From: Paracoccaceae bacterium
GTDB lineage: Bacteria > Pseudomonadota > Alphaproteobacteria > Rhodobacterales > Rhodobacteraceae
DNA: 64,000 nucleotides
Direction: 5' to 3'
Assembly: GCA_021296235.1 (NCBI GenBank)
Contig: JAGWAS010000001.1
Span: 1-64,000, forward strand
Part shown: positions 54,906 to 63,939 of the stretch, piece after piece
Position numbering within the stretch: the stretch's first letter is position 1
How the letters are laid out: every line of letters starts with the position of its first letter
Position numbers and translations under genes: made by a program
The notes under the pieces: model-generated
Database searches by the model: none
Told to the model about the DNA's origin: nothing
The model's input: only the letters and a program-made list of their open reading frames with translations

Positions 54906-55717
54906 TGCCGGCACCTCCTTGCGGCCTTCGCCCTGAGCATGAATTCGACGGCACGGTTCGGGTCGACCGGGTTCCAGGTGTCACCGTCGATCTTGAGAGC
55001 CGAACCTACTATGCAACCGTCCGCGACCTTGAGCACATCCGCAACTGTGTCATGATTTACGCCTGTGTTTGCAAGAACGGGCATGTCGGGCAGCGCCGCT
55101 TTCACCGACGCCAGTTCCGATATCGGTGCCGCCTCCCCAGTGATGGTGCCGGACACCAGCACTGCATCCGGAATGCTGGAAAAAACTGCACTCCTTGCCC
55201 GATCTGCAACGGGCCGCCGATCCAGACTGTCGGCAAATTCCGCCGACACATTGAACAGCATCGCCACATCTTGGCAACCGAGTCGATTGCGATAGCGCAT
55301 GGAGGAGGCCGCGTCCGGGTTCCAGAGTCCCATGTCAGAGGCATGGATGCCGGTGAATATCTCACGGACGAAACTGGCACCTGTGGCAGCGGCAAGTGCA
55401 ACAGTGCTCATCGGATCCCAAAGGACATTGACGCCGAACGGAATCGATATTTCATCCCGCAGCCTTCCGATCAGATAAGCCATGGTCGCGGTTGAGGCGC
55501 AGTCGGCATTAAGTTCATAGGGCCGATCGTTTTCGTTGCCGAACATCACCGCATCAAATCCGGCCGACTGAAGAGCCTGAAGATCGCTGCGCGCCGCTCG
55601 AAGCAAACCCTCAATTCCGGCATCGGCATCATAAAGTGGCGCTCCCGGCAGTGCACCAAAATGCACCATGCCGATGACTGGCCTGACCTGTGCGAATATC
55701 CTGCAAAATCTGTCCAA
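54902..55717 (-). CDS. BtpA/SgcQ family TIM-barrel protein
   Basis: A 271-residue cytoplasmic TIM-barrel protein. RPVIGMVHFGALPGAPLYDAD is the diagnostic N-terminal strand; AVMFGNENDRPYELN, GVNVLWDPMSTVALAAATGASFVREIF, VLVSGTITGEAAPISEL and VADGCIVGSALKIDG follow. BtpA affects photosystem I in cyanobacteria, while SgcQ is found in sugar operons; here the sugar context is relevant. The track ORF runs to 55945, but TTG 55717, with GGAG nine bases upstream, gives the normal start. First gene of the operon, divergent from the aldo/keto reductase. Confidence 0.85.
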   Translation of the reverse strand: MDRFCRIFAQVRPVIGMVHFGALPGAPLYDADAGIEGLLRAARSDLQALQSAGFDAVMFGNENDRPYELNADCASTATMAYLIGRLRDEISIPFGVNVLWDPMSTVALAAATGASFVREIFTGIHASDMGLWNPDAASSMRYRNRLGCQDVAMLFNVSAEFADSLDRRPVADRARSAVFSSIPDAVLVSGTITGEAAPISELASVKAALPDMPVLANTGVNHDTVADVLKVADGCIVGSALKIDGDTWNPVDPNRAVEFMLRAKAARRCRQ

Positions 55718-55817
55718 ACCATTTTCTCCAATCTTTTGGCACCACAAGGAGGCTTCATGAACCTGTTGGTTGTCCGGCCGCTTCCCACTAGAATGCAGCA
55801 TAGGAACGGAGAATGAA

Positions 55818-56846
55818 ATGGCGATCCGAACCAAACATTGGGACCGATTGGGAAATGGCGGGCTGAGCTTTACGGAATTGGGCGTTGGCACTGCGCCTCT
55901 CGGCAATCTGTACCGGGCCATAAGCGACGAAACCGCCCACAGCATGTTGGATCTCGCTTGGGACTCTGGGCTTCGCTATTTCGACACCGCGCCTCTCTAT
56001 GGATTCGGATTGGCGGAGACGCGACTCAACAGGCTGTTGCGGGGCAAACCGCGCAACAGCCTCACCCTTTCAACCAAGATCGGACGAATCCTGCATGCAA
56101 CTGCACCCGAAACCCGCGATGGAATTGGCAAGTGGTTCGAAGTTCCCAGTCGGCAAGAGATCTACGATTATACCTATGACGGTGTACTTCGTTCGCTTGA
56201 ATTCTCCCTGGAACGGCTTGGAATGGACCGGGTAGATATCCTCTATGCCCATGATCTCGACATTTTCAATCACGGCAGCAGGGAAGCACTGGACAATAGA
56301 CTTAAAGAGTTCATGGCAGGTGGATATCGCGCCCTTTCCGAAATGCGCGACCAAGGTGTAATTCGTGCCTTCGGTGCAGGCCTCAACGAATGGGAACCGT
56401 GCCAGTGGCTCGCCGAGCGGGGTGACTTCGACATCTTTCTGCTTGCCGGACGCTATAGCCTGCTTGAGCAGGATGCCCTTTCCTCCTTCCTGCCGCTCTG
56501 CGTTGATCGCGGCATCGGAATAGTGATCGGAGGACCATACAATTCCGGGATTCTTGCAACCGGTCCAAGGGAAGGCGCATTCTACAACTACGACCCCGCT
56601 CCTCAGCGCATTCTCGAACGCGTCGGGCGGATTGAAGCAGTTTGCGCCAGTCACAGAATCAAACTTGCCGAAGCGGCACTGCAGTTTCCGATTCGCCATC
56701 CCGCCGTCGTTTCGGTCATTCCGGGTGGCCAAGGCATTGAGGAAATGGAAACTAATTTGGCGGCGGCACAAGCCTCCATTCCGACGGAACTCTGGGCTGA
56801 ACTGAAGTCGGAAGGGCTGATGCGCGCCGACGCACCCACAGATTGA
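55818..56846 (+). CDS. aldo/keto reductase, D-threo-aldose/L-fucose 1-dehydrogenase type
   Basis: A 342-residue NAD(P)-dependent aldo/keto reductase. LSFTELGVGTAPLGNLYRAIS, WDSGLRYFDTAPLYGFGLAETRLN (Asp and Tyr of the catalytic tetrad), LTLSTKIGRIL (Lys) and VDILYAHDLD (His) match the aldose 1-dehydrogenase group, which oxidises L-fucose, D-arabinose or related sugars at C1. ATG 55818 has GGAG seven bases upstream. The lactonase gene follows after seven bases, supporting a sugar-to-lactone-to-aldonate sequence. Confidence 0.87.
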   Translation: MAIRTKHWDRLGNGGLSFTELGVGTAPLGNLYRAISDETAHSMLDLAWDSGLRYFDTAPLYGFGLAETRLNRLLRGKPRNSLTLSTKIGRILHATAPETRDGIGKWFEVPSRQEIYDYTYDGVLRSLEFSLERLGMDRVDILYAHDLDIFNHGSREALDNRLKEFMAGGYRALSEMRDQGVIRAFGAGLNEWEPCQWLAERGDFDIFLLAGRYSLLEQDALSSFLPLCVDRGIGIVIGGPYNSGILATGPREGAFYNYDPAPQRILERVGRIEAVCASHRIKLAEAALQFPIRHPAVVSVIPGGQGIEEMETNLAAAQASIPTELWAELKSEGLMRADAPTD

Positions 56847-56853
56847 ACCGGTC

Positions 56854-57696
56854 GTGATTAAGATCGACGCTCATCAGCACTACTGGAATCCAGCGCGGGG
56901 CGATTATGGCTGGATGCCGAAGAACGACGCCATCCTCGCACGCCCCTATGGCCCACACGATTTGGAACCTGAGCTGAAGTCGAACGGAATTGGTGCCACC
57001 ATCCTTGTGCAGGCGGCAGCAACGGTATGCGAAACCGAATATCTTCTCGGTTTGGCGGACTCGATTCCCGGAGTGGCCGGGGTCGTGGGATGGGTGGATT
57101 TCGAAGTGCCCTCGGACCGCAAGACGCTTGAGCGCCTCGCCGGTCATCCGAAATTTGTCGGTGTCCGCCCAATGATCCAGGACATTCCCGATGACGATTG
57201 GATGTTGCGCAACGACGTGCAGTGGGGATTCCGTTCGGTCGAAGAGTTGGGCCTCACATTCGATGCCCTTGGTTTTCCGAGACATCTCGGGAATTTCCTC
57301 AAGATTCTCAGGAGATACCCGAACCTGCGAACGGTCATCGATCATTGCATGAAACCACAGATCCGCAACCACTCCAAGAGCAATTTCGACTTCTGGGCGG
57401 ATGGAATGCGGCGATTGGCCGAAGAAACCGGTGCATACTGCAAGTTTTCGGGGTTGGTTACCGAAGCGAACGAGATTTGGAACGTTGCGGAACTTGAGCC
57501 CTATTCCGAGCACATATTTGAAGTATTCGGAAGCAGCAGGGTCATGTGGGGGTCGGACTGGCCCGTATGTCGACTCAGAACCGAATACTCCGGCTGGTTC
57601 GAAGCTGCGCATTGCCTTTCAGCAGGCTTGACCGATCCGGAGCGTGCACTGATCTTCGGTGGCACGGCTGTTGAATTCTATGGCCTTGATCTATGA
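56854..57696 (+). CDS. sugar lactonase of the amidohydrolase family (L-fuconolactonase type)
   Basis: A 280-residue metal-dependent hydrolase. The N-terminal IDAHQHYWNPARGDYGWM (HxH metal motif), LVQAAATVCETEYLLGLA, FVGVRPMIQDIPDDDWML and the C-terminal VMWGSDWPVCRL (Asp) are typical of L-fuconolactonase/L-rhamnono-lactonase. It should hydrolyse the lactone made by the aldose dehydrogenase. GTG 56854 is the start; ribosome-binding site weak. Its end overlaps the convergent ribokinase gene by six bases. Confidence 0.88.
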   Translation: MIKIDAHQHYWNPARGDYGWMPKNDAILARPYGPHDLEPELKSNGIGATILVQAAATVCETEYLLGLADSIPGVAGVVGWVDFEVPSDRKTLERLAGHPKFVGVRPMIQDIPDDDWMLRNDVQWGFRSVEELGLTFDALGFPRHLGNFLKILRRYPNLRTVIDHCMKPQIRNHSKSNFDFWADGMRRLAEETGAYCKFSGLVTEANEIWNVAELEPYSEHIFEVFGSSRVMWGSDWPVCRLRTEYSGWFEAAHCLSAGLTDPERALIFGGTAVEFYGLDL

Positions 57697-58578
57697 GTCA
57701 TTCATGAAGGCGAGGACTTCTCGACGCCCGATTCGGTTCCGGTTCTCCACTTTGCGGGAAACATGAATTGCAGCTGCAGATTGTGCAAATTCCAAGGCAG
57801 ATTCCAAGGCTTTGCCGCGAGCCATCTCGGCAGCCAATGCCCCGACAAACGCATCTCCCGCTCCGTGGGTGGAAACAACGGGGACAGGATTGGCGGTCAA
57901 CCTGAGATCATTCTCATCCCGCCTGACCAAAATCAGGCCGTCGGCACCCAAGGTGGCGATGACTGCTGGTGGACCCAGCGCAGCGAGTTTTTCCGGCATT
58001 TCGGCTCCGCGTGTTCCCGTAAGTTGTTCTGCTTCGCACCGGTTGACAATCAAGAGATCGACGCGATCCAGAAGTTCGGGGCAAACCTGATGCGCCGGTG
58101 CTGCGTTCAGAATAACCGTCCTTTGTTTCCCTGCCTGACGGGCAACGGCGACATTGGCCGCCTCAGGTATTTCGTTTTGGAGCAAAACCACCCCTGCGCT
58201 TTCCGGAACATTGATCATCTGTCCGTCGATGGCGGAATTGGCGCCGGAAACAATAACCGCACCATATTCGCCGGACGAATCGACAATTGCCACGCTCATC
58301 CCTGATTTGCCGTCCGAAACCACCACCTGCGTGCGGTCCACACCGGCGCCGTCCAGTTCCTTGAGCAGCTGTCGGCCAAACTGATCACTGCCAACCCGGC
58401 CGGCCATTGCCGTGCTTGCGCCGAATCGCGCCGCTGCAACCGCCTGATTGCCCCCTTTGCCGCCGAATCGGCAGTCAACAGATTGTCCGATTACGGTTTC
58501 ATCAATGGCCGGAAGGTGCGGCGCGCCAACGACCACGTCCAGATGCAGCGCACCAACAACAAAAACACCTCCGATCAA
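57691..58578 (-). CDS. ribokinase-like PfkB family sugar kinase
   Basis: A 295-residue kinase of the ribokinase branch of PfkB. FVVGALHLDVVVGAPHLP, CRFGGKGGNQAVAAARFGA, QNEIPEAANVAVA and STHGAGDAFVGALAAEMARG (anion hole and catalytic Asp) are present. The start is TTG 58578, three bases after the isomerase stop. Substrate may be ribose or another sugar of this cluster. No ribose ABC genes are nearby. Confidence 0.87.
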   Translation of the reverse strand: MIGGVFVVGALHLDVVVGAPHLPAIDETVIGQSVDCRFGGKGGNQAVAAARFGASTAMAGRVGSDQFGRQLLKELDGAGVDRTQVVVSDGKSGMSVAIVDSSGEYGAVIVSGANSAIDGQMINVPESAGVVLLQNEIPEAANVAVARQAGKQRTVILNAAPAHQVCPELLDRVDLLIVNRCEAEQLTGTRGAEMPEKLAALGPPAVIATLGADGLILVRRDENDLRLTANPVPVVSTHGAGDAFVGALAAEMARGKALESALEFAQSAAAIHVSRKVENRNRIGRREVLAFMNDS

Positions 58579-58581
58579 TAA

Positions 58582-59571
58582 TCAAACTGCCCTGAACAGC
58601 GACTTGGACACGATCTTCTGGCTCTTCACCGCGTCCTGTTGTTCGATGGCCGCCCTCAGTTCCGAATTGTCCATCAATTCAACGGCAAGCCGCCTGAGAT
58701 GTTCAGTGTTCGCAATGTTTGCTCGACATTCCTCAACCGGATCCAAGCCGGATTGCTCCGGAAAGGTATCGAAGTAAATGACGCCGTTGAAGTTGATGTT
58801 GGCCAATTCCAAAAACAATTCGATGACCTGTTGCGGGTGAACCGTTCCGACCATGAGACCGTCGTCGCGCTTGCCGTAGCCATCATTGAGATGCACCCCG
58901 AGAAGATTGCTGTTGCGTGCAATGAGATGAACCGAGTGCGCAGGCATTTCATCAGCATAGAGTACATGTGCGAAGTCAAGGGTTACACCGACATTGGGGC
59001 GGTCCACCTCACGCAGGCCAAGAAGTGTCGTTGCCGCGTCAGGCATAAGGGCATAGGCGCGCGGTTCATTCGGTTTGTATTCGATCGCAATGTCAATTTC
59101 CGGATTGTGATCGGCAACCTCGGCAACGGCAGCGACTGTACGGTTCCACAATTCGGCATAGTTCGCCTGAAACGAGTAATCAAATCCATCCTGTCCCAAC
59201 CAGAGTGTCATGAGAGATCCGCCCATGCGCGCCACAACATCAATGCCACTCTTCGTGAGATCGATTGCCTTGCGACGCATGGAAGCATCCGGATTGGTGA
59301 ACGCACCAGCGGCAAAATTTGGTTCTGTGTAGTAGCGCATCGCCAGACCATTCAGGGCCATCCCCTGATCGTCGAGAAACCGAGACAATTCACCGGCATC
59401 GTTCTCGGCAAAGTGGTCCGGATAATTGAGATCTGCAGCCGAAAGTCCGCCCACCCGACCGGCAGCCTTTATCATAGCCTCAACTTGGGATTCGGCCTCA
59501 ACACCAACTTGCGCCTTGAACGCATTGAGCCGCGCCGCATATCTCGGCCGATATTCTCGATCTTCGTTCAA
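58582..59571 (-). CDS. TIM-barrel sugar isomerase/epimerase
   Basis: A protein of about 329 residues with the xylose-isomerase-like TIM-barrel fold. Metal ligands are expected in IAIEYKPNE (Glu), GVTLDFAHVLY (Asp/His), GVHLNDGYGKRDDG and IYFDTFPEQ. The track start ATG 59667 gives 32 residues without family resemblance and has no ribosome-binding site; TTG 59571 begins LNEDREYRPRYAARLNAFKAQVG, closer to the family. It is followed by the ribokinase gene. The sugar is not defined. Confidence 0.78.
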   Translation of the reverse strand: MNEDREYRPRYAARLNAFKAQVGVEAESQVEAMIKAAGRVGGLSAADLNYPDHFAENDAGELSRFLDDQGMALNGLAMRYYTEPNFAAGAFTNPDASMRRKAIDLTKSGIDVVARMGGSLMTLWLGQDGFDYSFQANYAELWNRTVAAVAEVADHNPEIDIAIEYKPNEPRAYALMPDAATTLLGLREVDRPNVGVTLDFAHVLYADEMPAHSVHLIARNSNLLGVHLNDGYGKRDDGLMVGTVHPQQVIELFLELANINFNGVIYFDTFPEQSGLDPVEECRANIANTEHLRRLAVELMDNSELRAAIEQQDAVKSQKIVSKSLFRAV

Positions 59572-59667
59572 CCGGTTGACATCCCGTCCGCAACGGACAG
59601 TTTGGTGGGATTGCCCGAACCGGCACCATTGGTTTTCGAGGATGTTGGAACCGACCGTTTCCGCCAT

Positions 59668-60278
59668 TCAGTCGGGTGGGTGCATTCTTCAGAATTCAGG
59701 CGGTCAAATTGCCGACCAAATTGACCTTGTGTGCCAACACCGGCCCGTCCGATCCTTGATCGCGTCTGCGGAATTTCTTGTTTGCCGCCCATCGGATTGT
59801 TGGAATGCAACTGTCCATCGCGTTGAAAACAAAGATTGGAAATGTTGATGAATCCGAACGTTCGAACAGGAACATATTTTGGCCAATTGTCAGCACTCTT
59901 TGGATCTGTCTTGCCGTGCAAAGCCGGAAATCCGGCGTTGGTTGAGCCGGCCGCTACACAATTGAACCTCTGCTGAGCGGCAATGCTGGCCCATTGCCCG
60001 CGCTCGCCCGCCCACAGTTCGATCCCGGCACAGTCGAGATGCCAACCGTTCCGGGTGATTGGCACTTTGCCGCTGTGCTCCACATCCATGGACGGATTTC
60101 CCCTGCAAAGGCTGACATGAGAAAGATTGAATGCCATCAAAACATACTCAATCGGGAATGTGAAACCGCCATAACTCGGAAAGTGAGGTCGGCAGGCGTT
60201 TTTCCTCAAACAAAATTCCGCCGGAAACAAAAGGACACGAACATCATTGCTGCCAGTGGAATCGGTTGGACAGTCGGG
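59668..60278. other. intergenic region, no gene recognised
   Basis: About 600 bases between the isomerase and der. A 220-codon minus ORF (59568-60230) passes through it but shows no family resemblance and biased composition is not seen; I regard it as chance. It must hold the promoter of the isomerase-ribokinase pair. Confidence 0.45.
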
Positions 60279-61658
60279 TCAACGAGACTTTGGAGCGAAG
60301 GGATTTTTCTCGGATTGCGATCTCAAGAAAATCCGGATCGGCGTTCCCTCAAATCCGAATGACTGGCGCAGCCCATTCTTGAGGTAACGCCGGTATCCTG
60401 TTGGAACGTGCCGCGGATGCGAGCACATCGCCACGAAACTCGGGGGACGGGTCTTTGCTTGAGTCATGTAGCGAAAGCGTATCGGCTTGCCTCGCACTGC
60501 CGGAGGTGGATGGTTGATCGTCATTTCCTCCAGCCAGCGGTTCAATTGACCGGTGGAAACCCGCCGGTTCCAAATGGATGAAATCTGCAGCACAGCACGG
60601 TGGACATCCTGCAGGCCCTCACCAGTCAGGGCAGAAACGCAAACAGCTGGGGCACCCCTAATGTTGGGCAGCCGGTCATCCAGCCTTTCCCTGATTGCCG
60701 CGAATCGGTGCTTTCGATCCTTAACGGTGTCCCACTTGTTGATTGCAATCACAACAGGGCGTCCCTCCTGTTCAGCAAGATCGGCGATTCTCAAATCCTG
60801 GACCTCAAGCGGAATGGCCGCGTCAAGAAGCAGTATCACGGTTTCCGCGAACCGAACGGCACCAAGAGCATCCGCAACGGACAATTTCTCAACCCGTTCC
60901 GTAATGCGGGACCGCTTTCGCATGCCTGCGGTGTCGTGGATCAACACCTTCGACCCGAACCACTCGGCTGGAATTGCAATCGCATCGCGCGTTGTTCCGG
61001 GTTGCGACCCCGTAACGAGCCTGTCATCTCCGAGCATTCGGTTGATCAAAGATGACTTTCCGGCGTTCGGTCGCCCAACAACAGCAATCCTGAGCGGTTT
61101 GCATGATTCATCGGTTTGCGGTTCAGTGCCTTCTGCGTTGGCATGACCATTGCCCGCCTTGACCAAAATCGCATCACCCACCGCGTCAAGAAGGTCGTGG
61201 ATCCCCTCACCATGCTCTGCGGATAGCGCGATCGGTGCCCCCAAACCGAATTCATGGGCGTCCAGTTGCCCCGCGACCCCGGCAGAACCCTCACATTTGT
61301 TGGCGGCAAGAATGATTGGCTTGGACGCTCTGCGGAGGATCGCGGCAATTTCGTGATCTGCCGGAAGGATCCCGCAGCGGGCATCAAACAGGAAGATGCA
61401 GGCATCGGACAAGTCAAGTGCCCTTTCGGTAACCCTCCAGATACCGGATTCCAGCTCACCGGATCCGGAAAAATCCATCCCCGCCGTATCCAGGACCGCA
61501 ATGCTCCTGTCGCCAAGGAAAGCCTCGCCTTCCCGGAAATCGCGCGTAACACCCGGCGTGTCGTCGACCAGGGCAGCCCGCTTTCCGATCAACCGATTGA
61601 ACAAGGTTGATTTTCCGACATTCGGCCGACCCACAATGGCAATCGTGAAATCCATCAT
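60279..61658 (-). CDS. der: ribosome-assembly GTPase Der (EngA)
   Basis: A 459-residue protein with two tandem GTPase domains that acts in 50S maturation. Domain 1 has GRPNVGKSTLFNRL, VLDTAGMDF and AANKCEG; domain 2 has GRPNAGKSSLINRML, IHDTAGMRKRSR and AINKWDTV. The KH-like C-terminal domain follows (RYMTQAKTRPPSFVAMC), ending with an extension (SQSEKNPFAPKSR). The track start GTG 61691 gives an odd leader; ATG 61658 or 61655 begins the family sequence. It follows bamB closely, a conserved arrangement. Confidence 0.95.
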   Translation of the reverse strand: MMDFTIAIVGRPNVGKSTLFNRLIGKRAALVDDTPGVTRDFREGEAFLGDRSIAVLDTAGMDFSGSGELESGIWRVTERALDLSDACIFLFDARCGILPADHEIAAILRRASKPIILAANKCEGSAGVAGQLDAHEFGLGAPIALSAEHGEGIHDLLDAVGDAILVKAGNGHANAEGTEPQTDESCKPLRIAVVGRPNAGKSSLINRMLGDDRLVTGSQPGTTRDAIAIPAEWFGSKVLIHDTAGMRKRSRITERVEKLSVADALGAVRFAETVILLLDAAIPLEVQDLRIADLAEQEGRPVVIAINKWDTVKDRKHRFAAIRERLDDRLPNIRGAPAVCVSALTGEGLQDVHRAVLQISSIWNRRVSTGQLNRWLEEMTINHPPPAVRGKPIRFRYMTQAKTRPPSFVAMCSHPRHVPTGYRRYLKNGLRQSFGFEGTPIRIFLRSQSEKNPFAPKSR

Positions 61659-61691
61659 GTCTGAAACCGATCCATCGACGGAACGTACCAC

Positions 61692-63083
61692 TTACCGATA
61701 TGCGACGAGGTAGCCCTGCTGGCTAACGATATAGAGAACGCCGTTTACAACGATCGGACCGCTTGCCGCCCCGCCGGCGATGGGCGTGGTGTCGAGCAGG
61801 CCACCCGATACTGGGTCGAAATGCCGGATTTGACCGTCTCCGGAAGCAACAATCAATCGGTCACCGGCAAAAACCGGACCATAATTGGCAAAAACCGCCT
61901 TTCTTCTCCTCAGTCGCGAATTCTTGAAGGACGGCAGGGGCACAGCCCAGATTCGCTCCCCGGAATCGGCATCAAGCCGAACCAATTCGGCGGCGTCAGA
62001 CACCAAATAGACTGAATCAGCAACCGGCCAAACCGGACTGTATGACCCTTCCGTCACAGTCCATTTGGCTTGCCCGCTGACTATGTCCACCGCAGACATC
62101 CGCCCTGCTTGATTGGCTGCGTATACAACATCTCCGCTGACGACCGGACCACCGGAAACTGCGATCAGCGACGAGCGTGCCGCAGGACCTCTCGATCCTC
62201 CGACCTTGGCCGACCAAACGACGAGGCCGGTTTTCGGGTTGACGGCTTGGATCGCACCCGACGGATAGGGCATGATGACCAACCCCCCGGCAATGGCCGG
62301 TGCAGCTCCGCTTGTGATGTTTGCATCTGCCTCCGTGCTCTGCCAGCGCCAACGCAAACGCCCGTTGGTGAGATCAACCGCCCACGCCCTGCTGTCCTGG
62401 GTTACAACATAAACAAGCCCGTCAGAGACCGCCGGTGCCAATGTTGCCGGAGCGTCAAACTTCTGTATCCAATTGTTTTCACCGGTGGTTGCGTCAAGGG
62501 CGTGAAGCTCACCGAAACCCGTTGTTGCAAACAGGATTCCGCTTCCGAACGCCAGGCCGCCGCTTGATGCATCAGTTGCACCCTCACCTTCGGGAACCAG
62601 ATTTCGCGACCAGACAAGCTCTCCTTCATTAGAATGTGCCGTAACCCGCGCCTCCGAGTCCATCGCATATATCAGACCGCCTGCATATACCGGGGACGCA
62701 TTGAGGCGTTGTTTCCTGCTGTTTCCCTTGCCTATTGAAACCGACCAGACCTGCGAAAGCCGGTTTGAAAGTGCAAGGTTCTCCAACCTGTTGCCGGTGG
62801 TTCCGCCAGTTGTCGTCCATTCGGTGTAATTTCCTGCGTCCGGATGAGCCAACGGACGCAACTGGTGCAAATCCGGGTCGAATTGCAGGTCAACGACACC
62901 GCTGACCTCAGGCCCCGAGACAAACTCGGTTGATTCCGAAAGCGGAACACGAACGTCAATCCGTTTGCCCGGAAGCACGTCCTCCCTTTCGGAACAGGCC
63001 ATCAACACGGCCCCGGAAACTAACAGGGCAAGCATCATGACACCGCACGACCTGCCTGCCCTCGCAGATTGTCTATTGTTCAA
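61692..63083 (-). CDS. bamB: outer-membrane assembly lipoprotein BamB
   Basis: A lipoprotein of about 463 residues with an eight-bladed PQQ-type beta-propeller, part of the BAM complex. The signal sequence has the lipobox AVLMAC with basic residues just before the helix (NNRQSARAGRSCG). Repeats such as GGLIYAMDSEARVTAHSNEGELVW and DGLVYVVTQDSRAWAVDLTNGRLRW are the propeller blades. TTG 63083 with AAGGA ten bases upstream gives a reasonable signal peptide; the track start TTG 63113 is less likely. It lies between the YfgM-like gene and der. Confidence 0.92.
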   Translation of the reverse strand: MNNRQSARAGRSCGVMMLALLVSGAVLMACSEREDVLPGKRIDVRVPLSESTEFVSGPEVSGVVDLQFDPDLHQLRPLAHPDAGNYTEWTTTGGTTGNRLENLALSNRLSQVWSVSIGKGNSRKQRLNASPVYAGGLIYAMDSEARVTAHSNEGELVWSRNLVPEGEGATDASSGGLAFGSGILFATTGFGELHALDATTGENNWIQKFDAPATLAPAVSDGLVYVVTQDSRAWAVDLTNGRLRWRWQSTEADANITSGAAPAIAGGLVIMPYPSGAIQAVNPKTGLVVWSAKVGGSRGPAARSSLIAVSGGPVVSGDVVYAANQAGRMSAVDIVSGQAKWTVTEGSYSPVWPVADSVYLVSDAAELVRLDADSGERIWAVPLPSFKNSRLRRRKAVFANYGPVFAGDRLIVASGDGQIRHFDPVSGGLLDTTPIAGGAASGPIVVNGVLYIVSQQGYLVAYR

Positions 63084-63144
63084 CGCACCCAAATCCTTCG
63101 CAACCTCTTGCAACGGGAATCCGGCGATGGCCGCCGGCCTTCAG

Positions 63145-63792
63145 TTAGGAATCCGCCTCAAGTTCCGCCAGAAAACCTGCAACCCGGTTTGACATCTCCC
63201 GCGGAACACCGGATTCGGAACGCAATATACGCAAAATGGAAATAGCCTCGGCCACCTCGCCCATCCTCTCAAGATTGTGCGCCTTCATTTCCATGGCCAG
63301 CAGCCTGAATTCAGAATCCCTTTCGATCATTCCGTCCAACTCTTTGACCACATCTTCGGGTGGGTCCGTATCCTGACGGATGGCAATCGACTTGAGCAAG
63401 GCCAGATCCCGGTAAACTATTGAAACATCTTTGTTGTTGGACACAAGATCCAAGCGTTCCAATGAATTGTCCTGCATTCCATCGTCCAGCATTGCTGCGG
63501 CAACAATGAAATCCCTGATCGCTCTTGCATCCAAATTGTCGATCTCAATTTTGTCCAATCGGGCAATCCGCTCGGCGGGCGATTCCTCAGAACTCGCGGC
63601 AAGGATTGAATCCCCGACAGCCTCGGCCTCCAAACGCTGGTTTGCCGTTGACCACTCGCGGTATGCCGTGCCGCCGACCAGTGCCAGCACCGCCAGTATG
63701 CCCAACCAACCGTAGCGGCGAAACAGCCGATAGAGTCGATCCCTGCGAACCTCCTCCTTGACCTCACCTATGAACGAGTCGGGATTGCTCAA
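63145..63792 (-). CDS. YfgM-like membrane-anchored TPR protein
   Basis: A protein of about 215 residues with a short cytoplasmic N-terminus (SNPDSFIGEVKEEVRRDRLYRLF), one transmembrane helix (YGWLGILAVLALVGGTAYREW) and a periplasmic helical, TPR-like domain. YfgM is an ancillary factor of the SecYEG translocon, and its gene often precedes bamB-der, as here. The N-terminal sequence closely resembles Rhodobacterales homologues. TTG 63792 follows CGGAG; the track start 63837 adds a poor leader. Confidence 0.85.
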   Translation of the reverse strand: MSNPDSFIGEVKEEVRRDRLYRLFRRYGWLGILAVLALVGGTAYREWSTANQRLEAEAVGDSILAASSEESPAERIARLDKIEIDNLDARAIRDFIVAAAMLDDGMQDNSLERLDLVSNNKDVSIVYRDLALLKSIAIRQDTDPPEDVVKELDGMIERDSEFRLLAMEMKAHNLERMGEVAEAISILRILRSESGVPREMSNRVAGFLAELEADS

Positions 63793-63939
63793 TTTCTTGC
63801 TCCGGGTTTTGCGCGCTTCTACTCCGATCCCCCACAATTTACCAATGCCTATATTGGATGCAAATCTTGTTCCGACCGATGATTGACATTAGACTCAGCA
63901 CAGACCGCCAGCCTCACCCCCAGGGAGCTTGGGATCGTC

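Noticed and set aside
58639-59724. 361-codon plus ORF
   Set aside because: Antisense shadow of the TIM-barrel isomerase gene.
59568-60230. 220-codon minus ORF upstream of the isomerase
   Set aside because: No recognisable domain, and it overlaps the likely 5' region of the isomerase gene; treated as chance.
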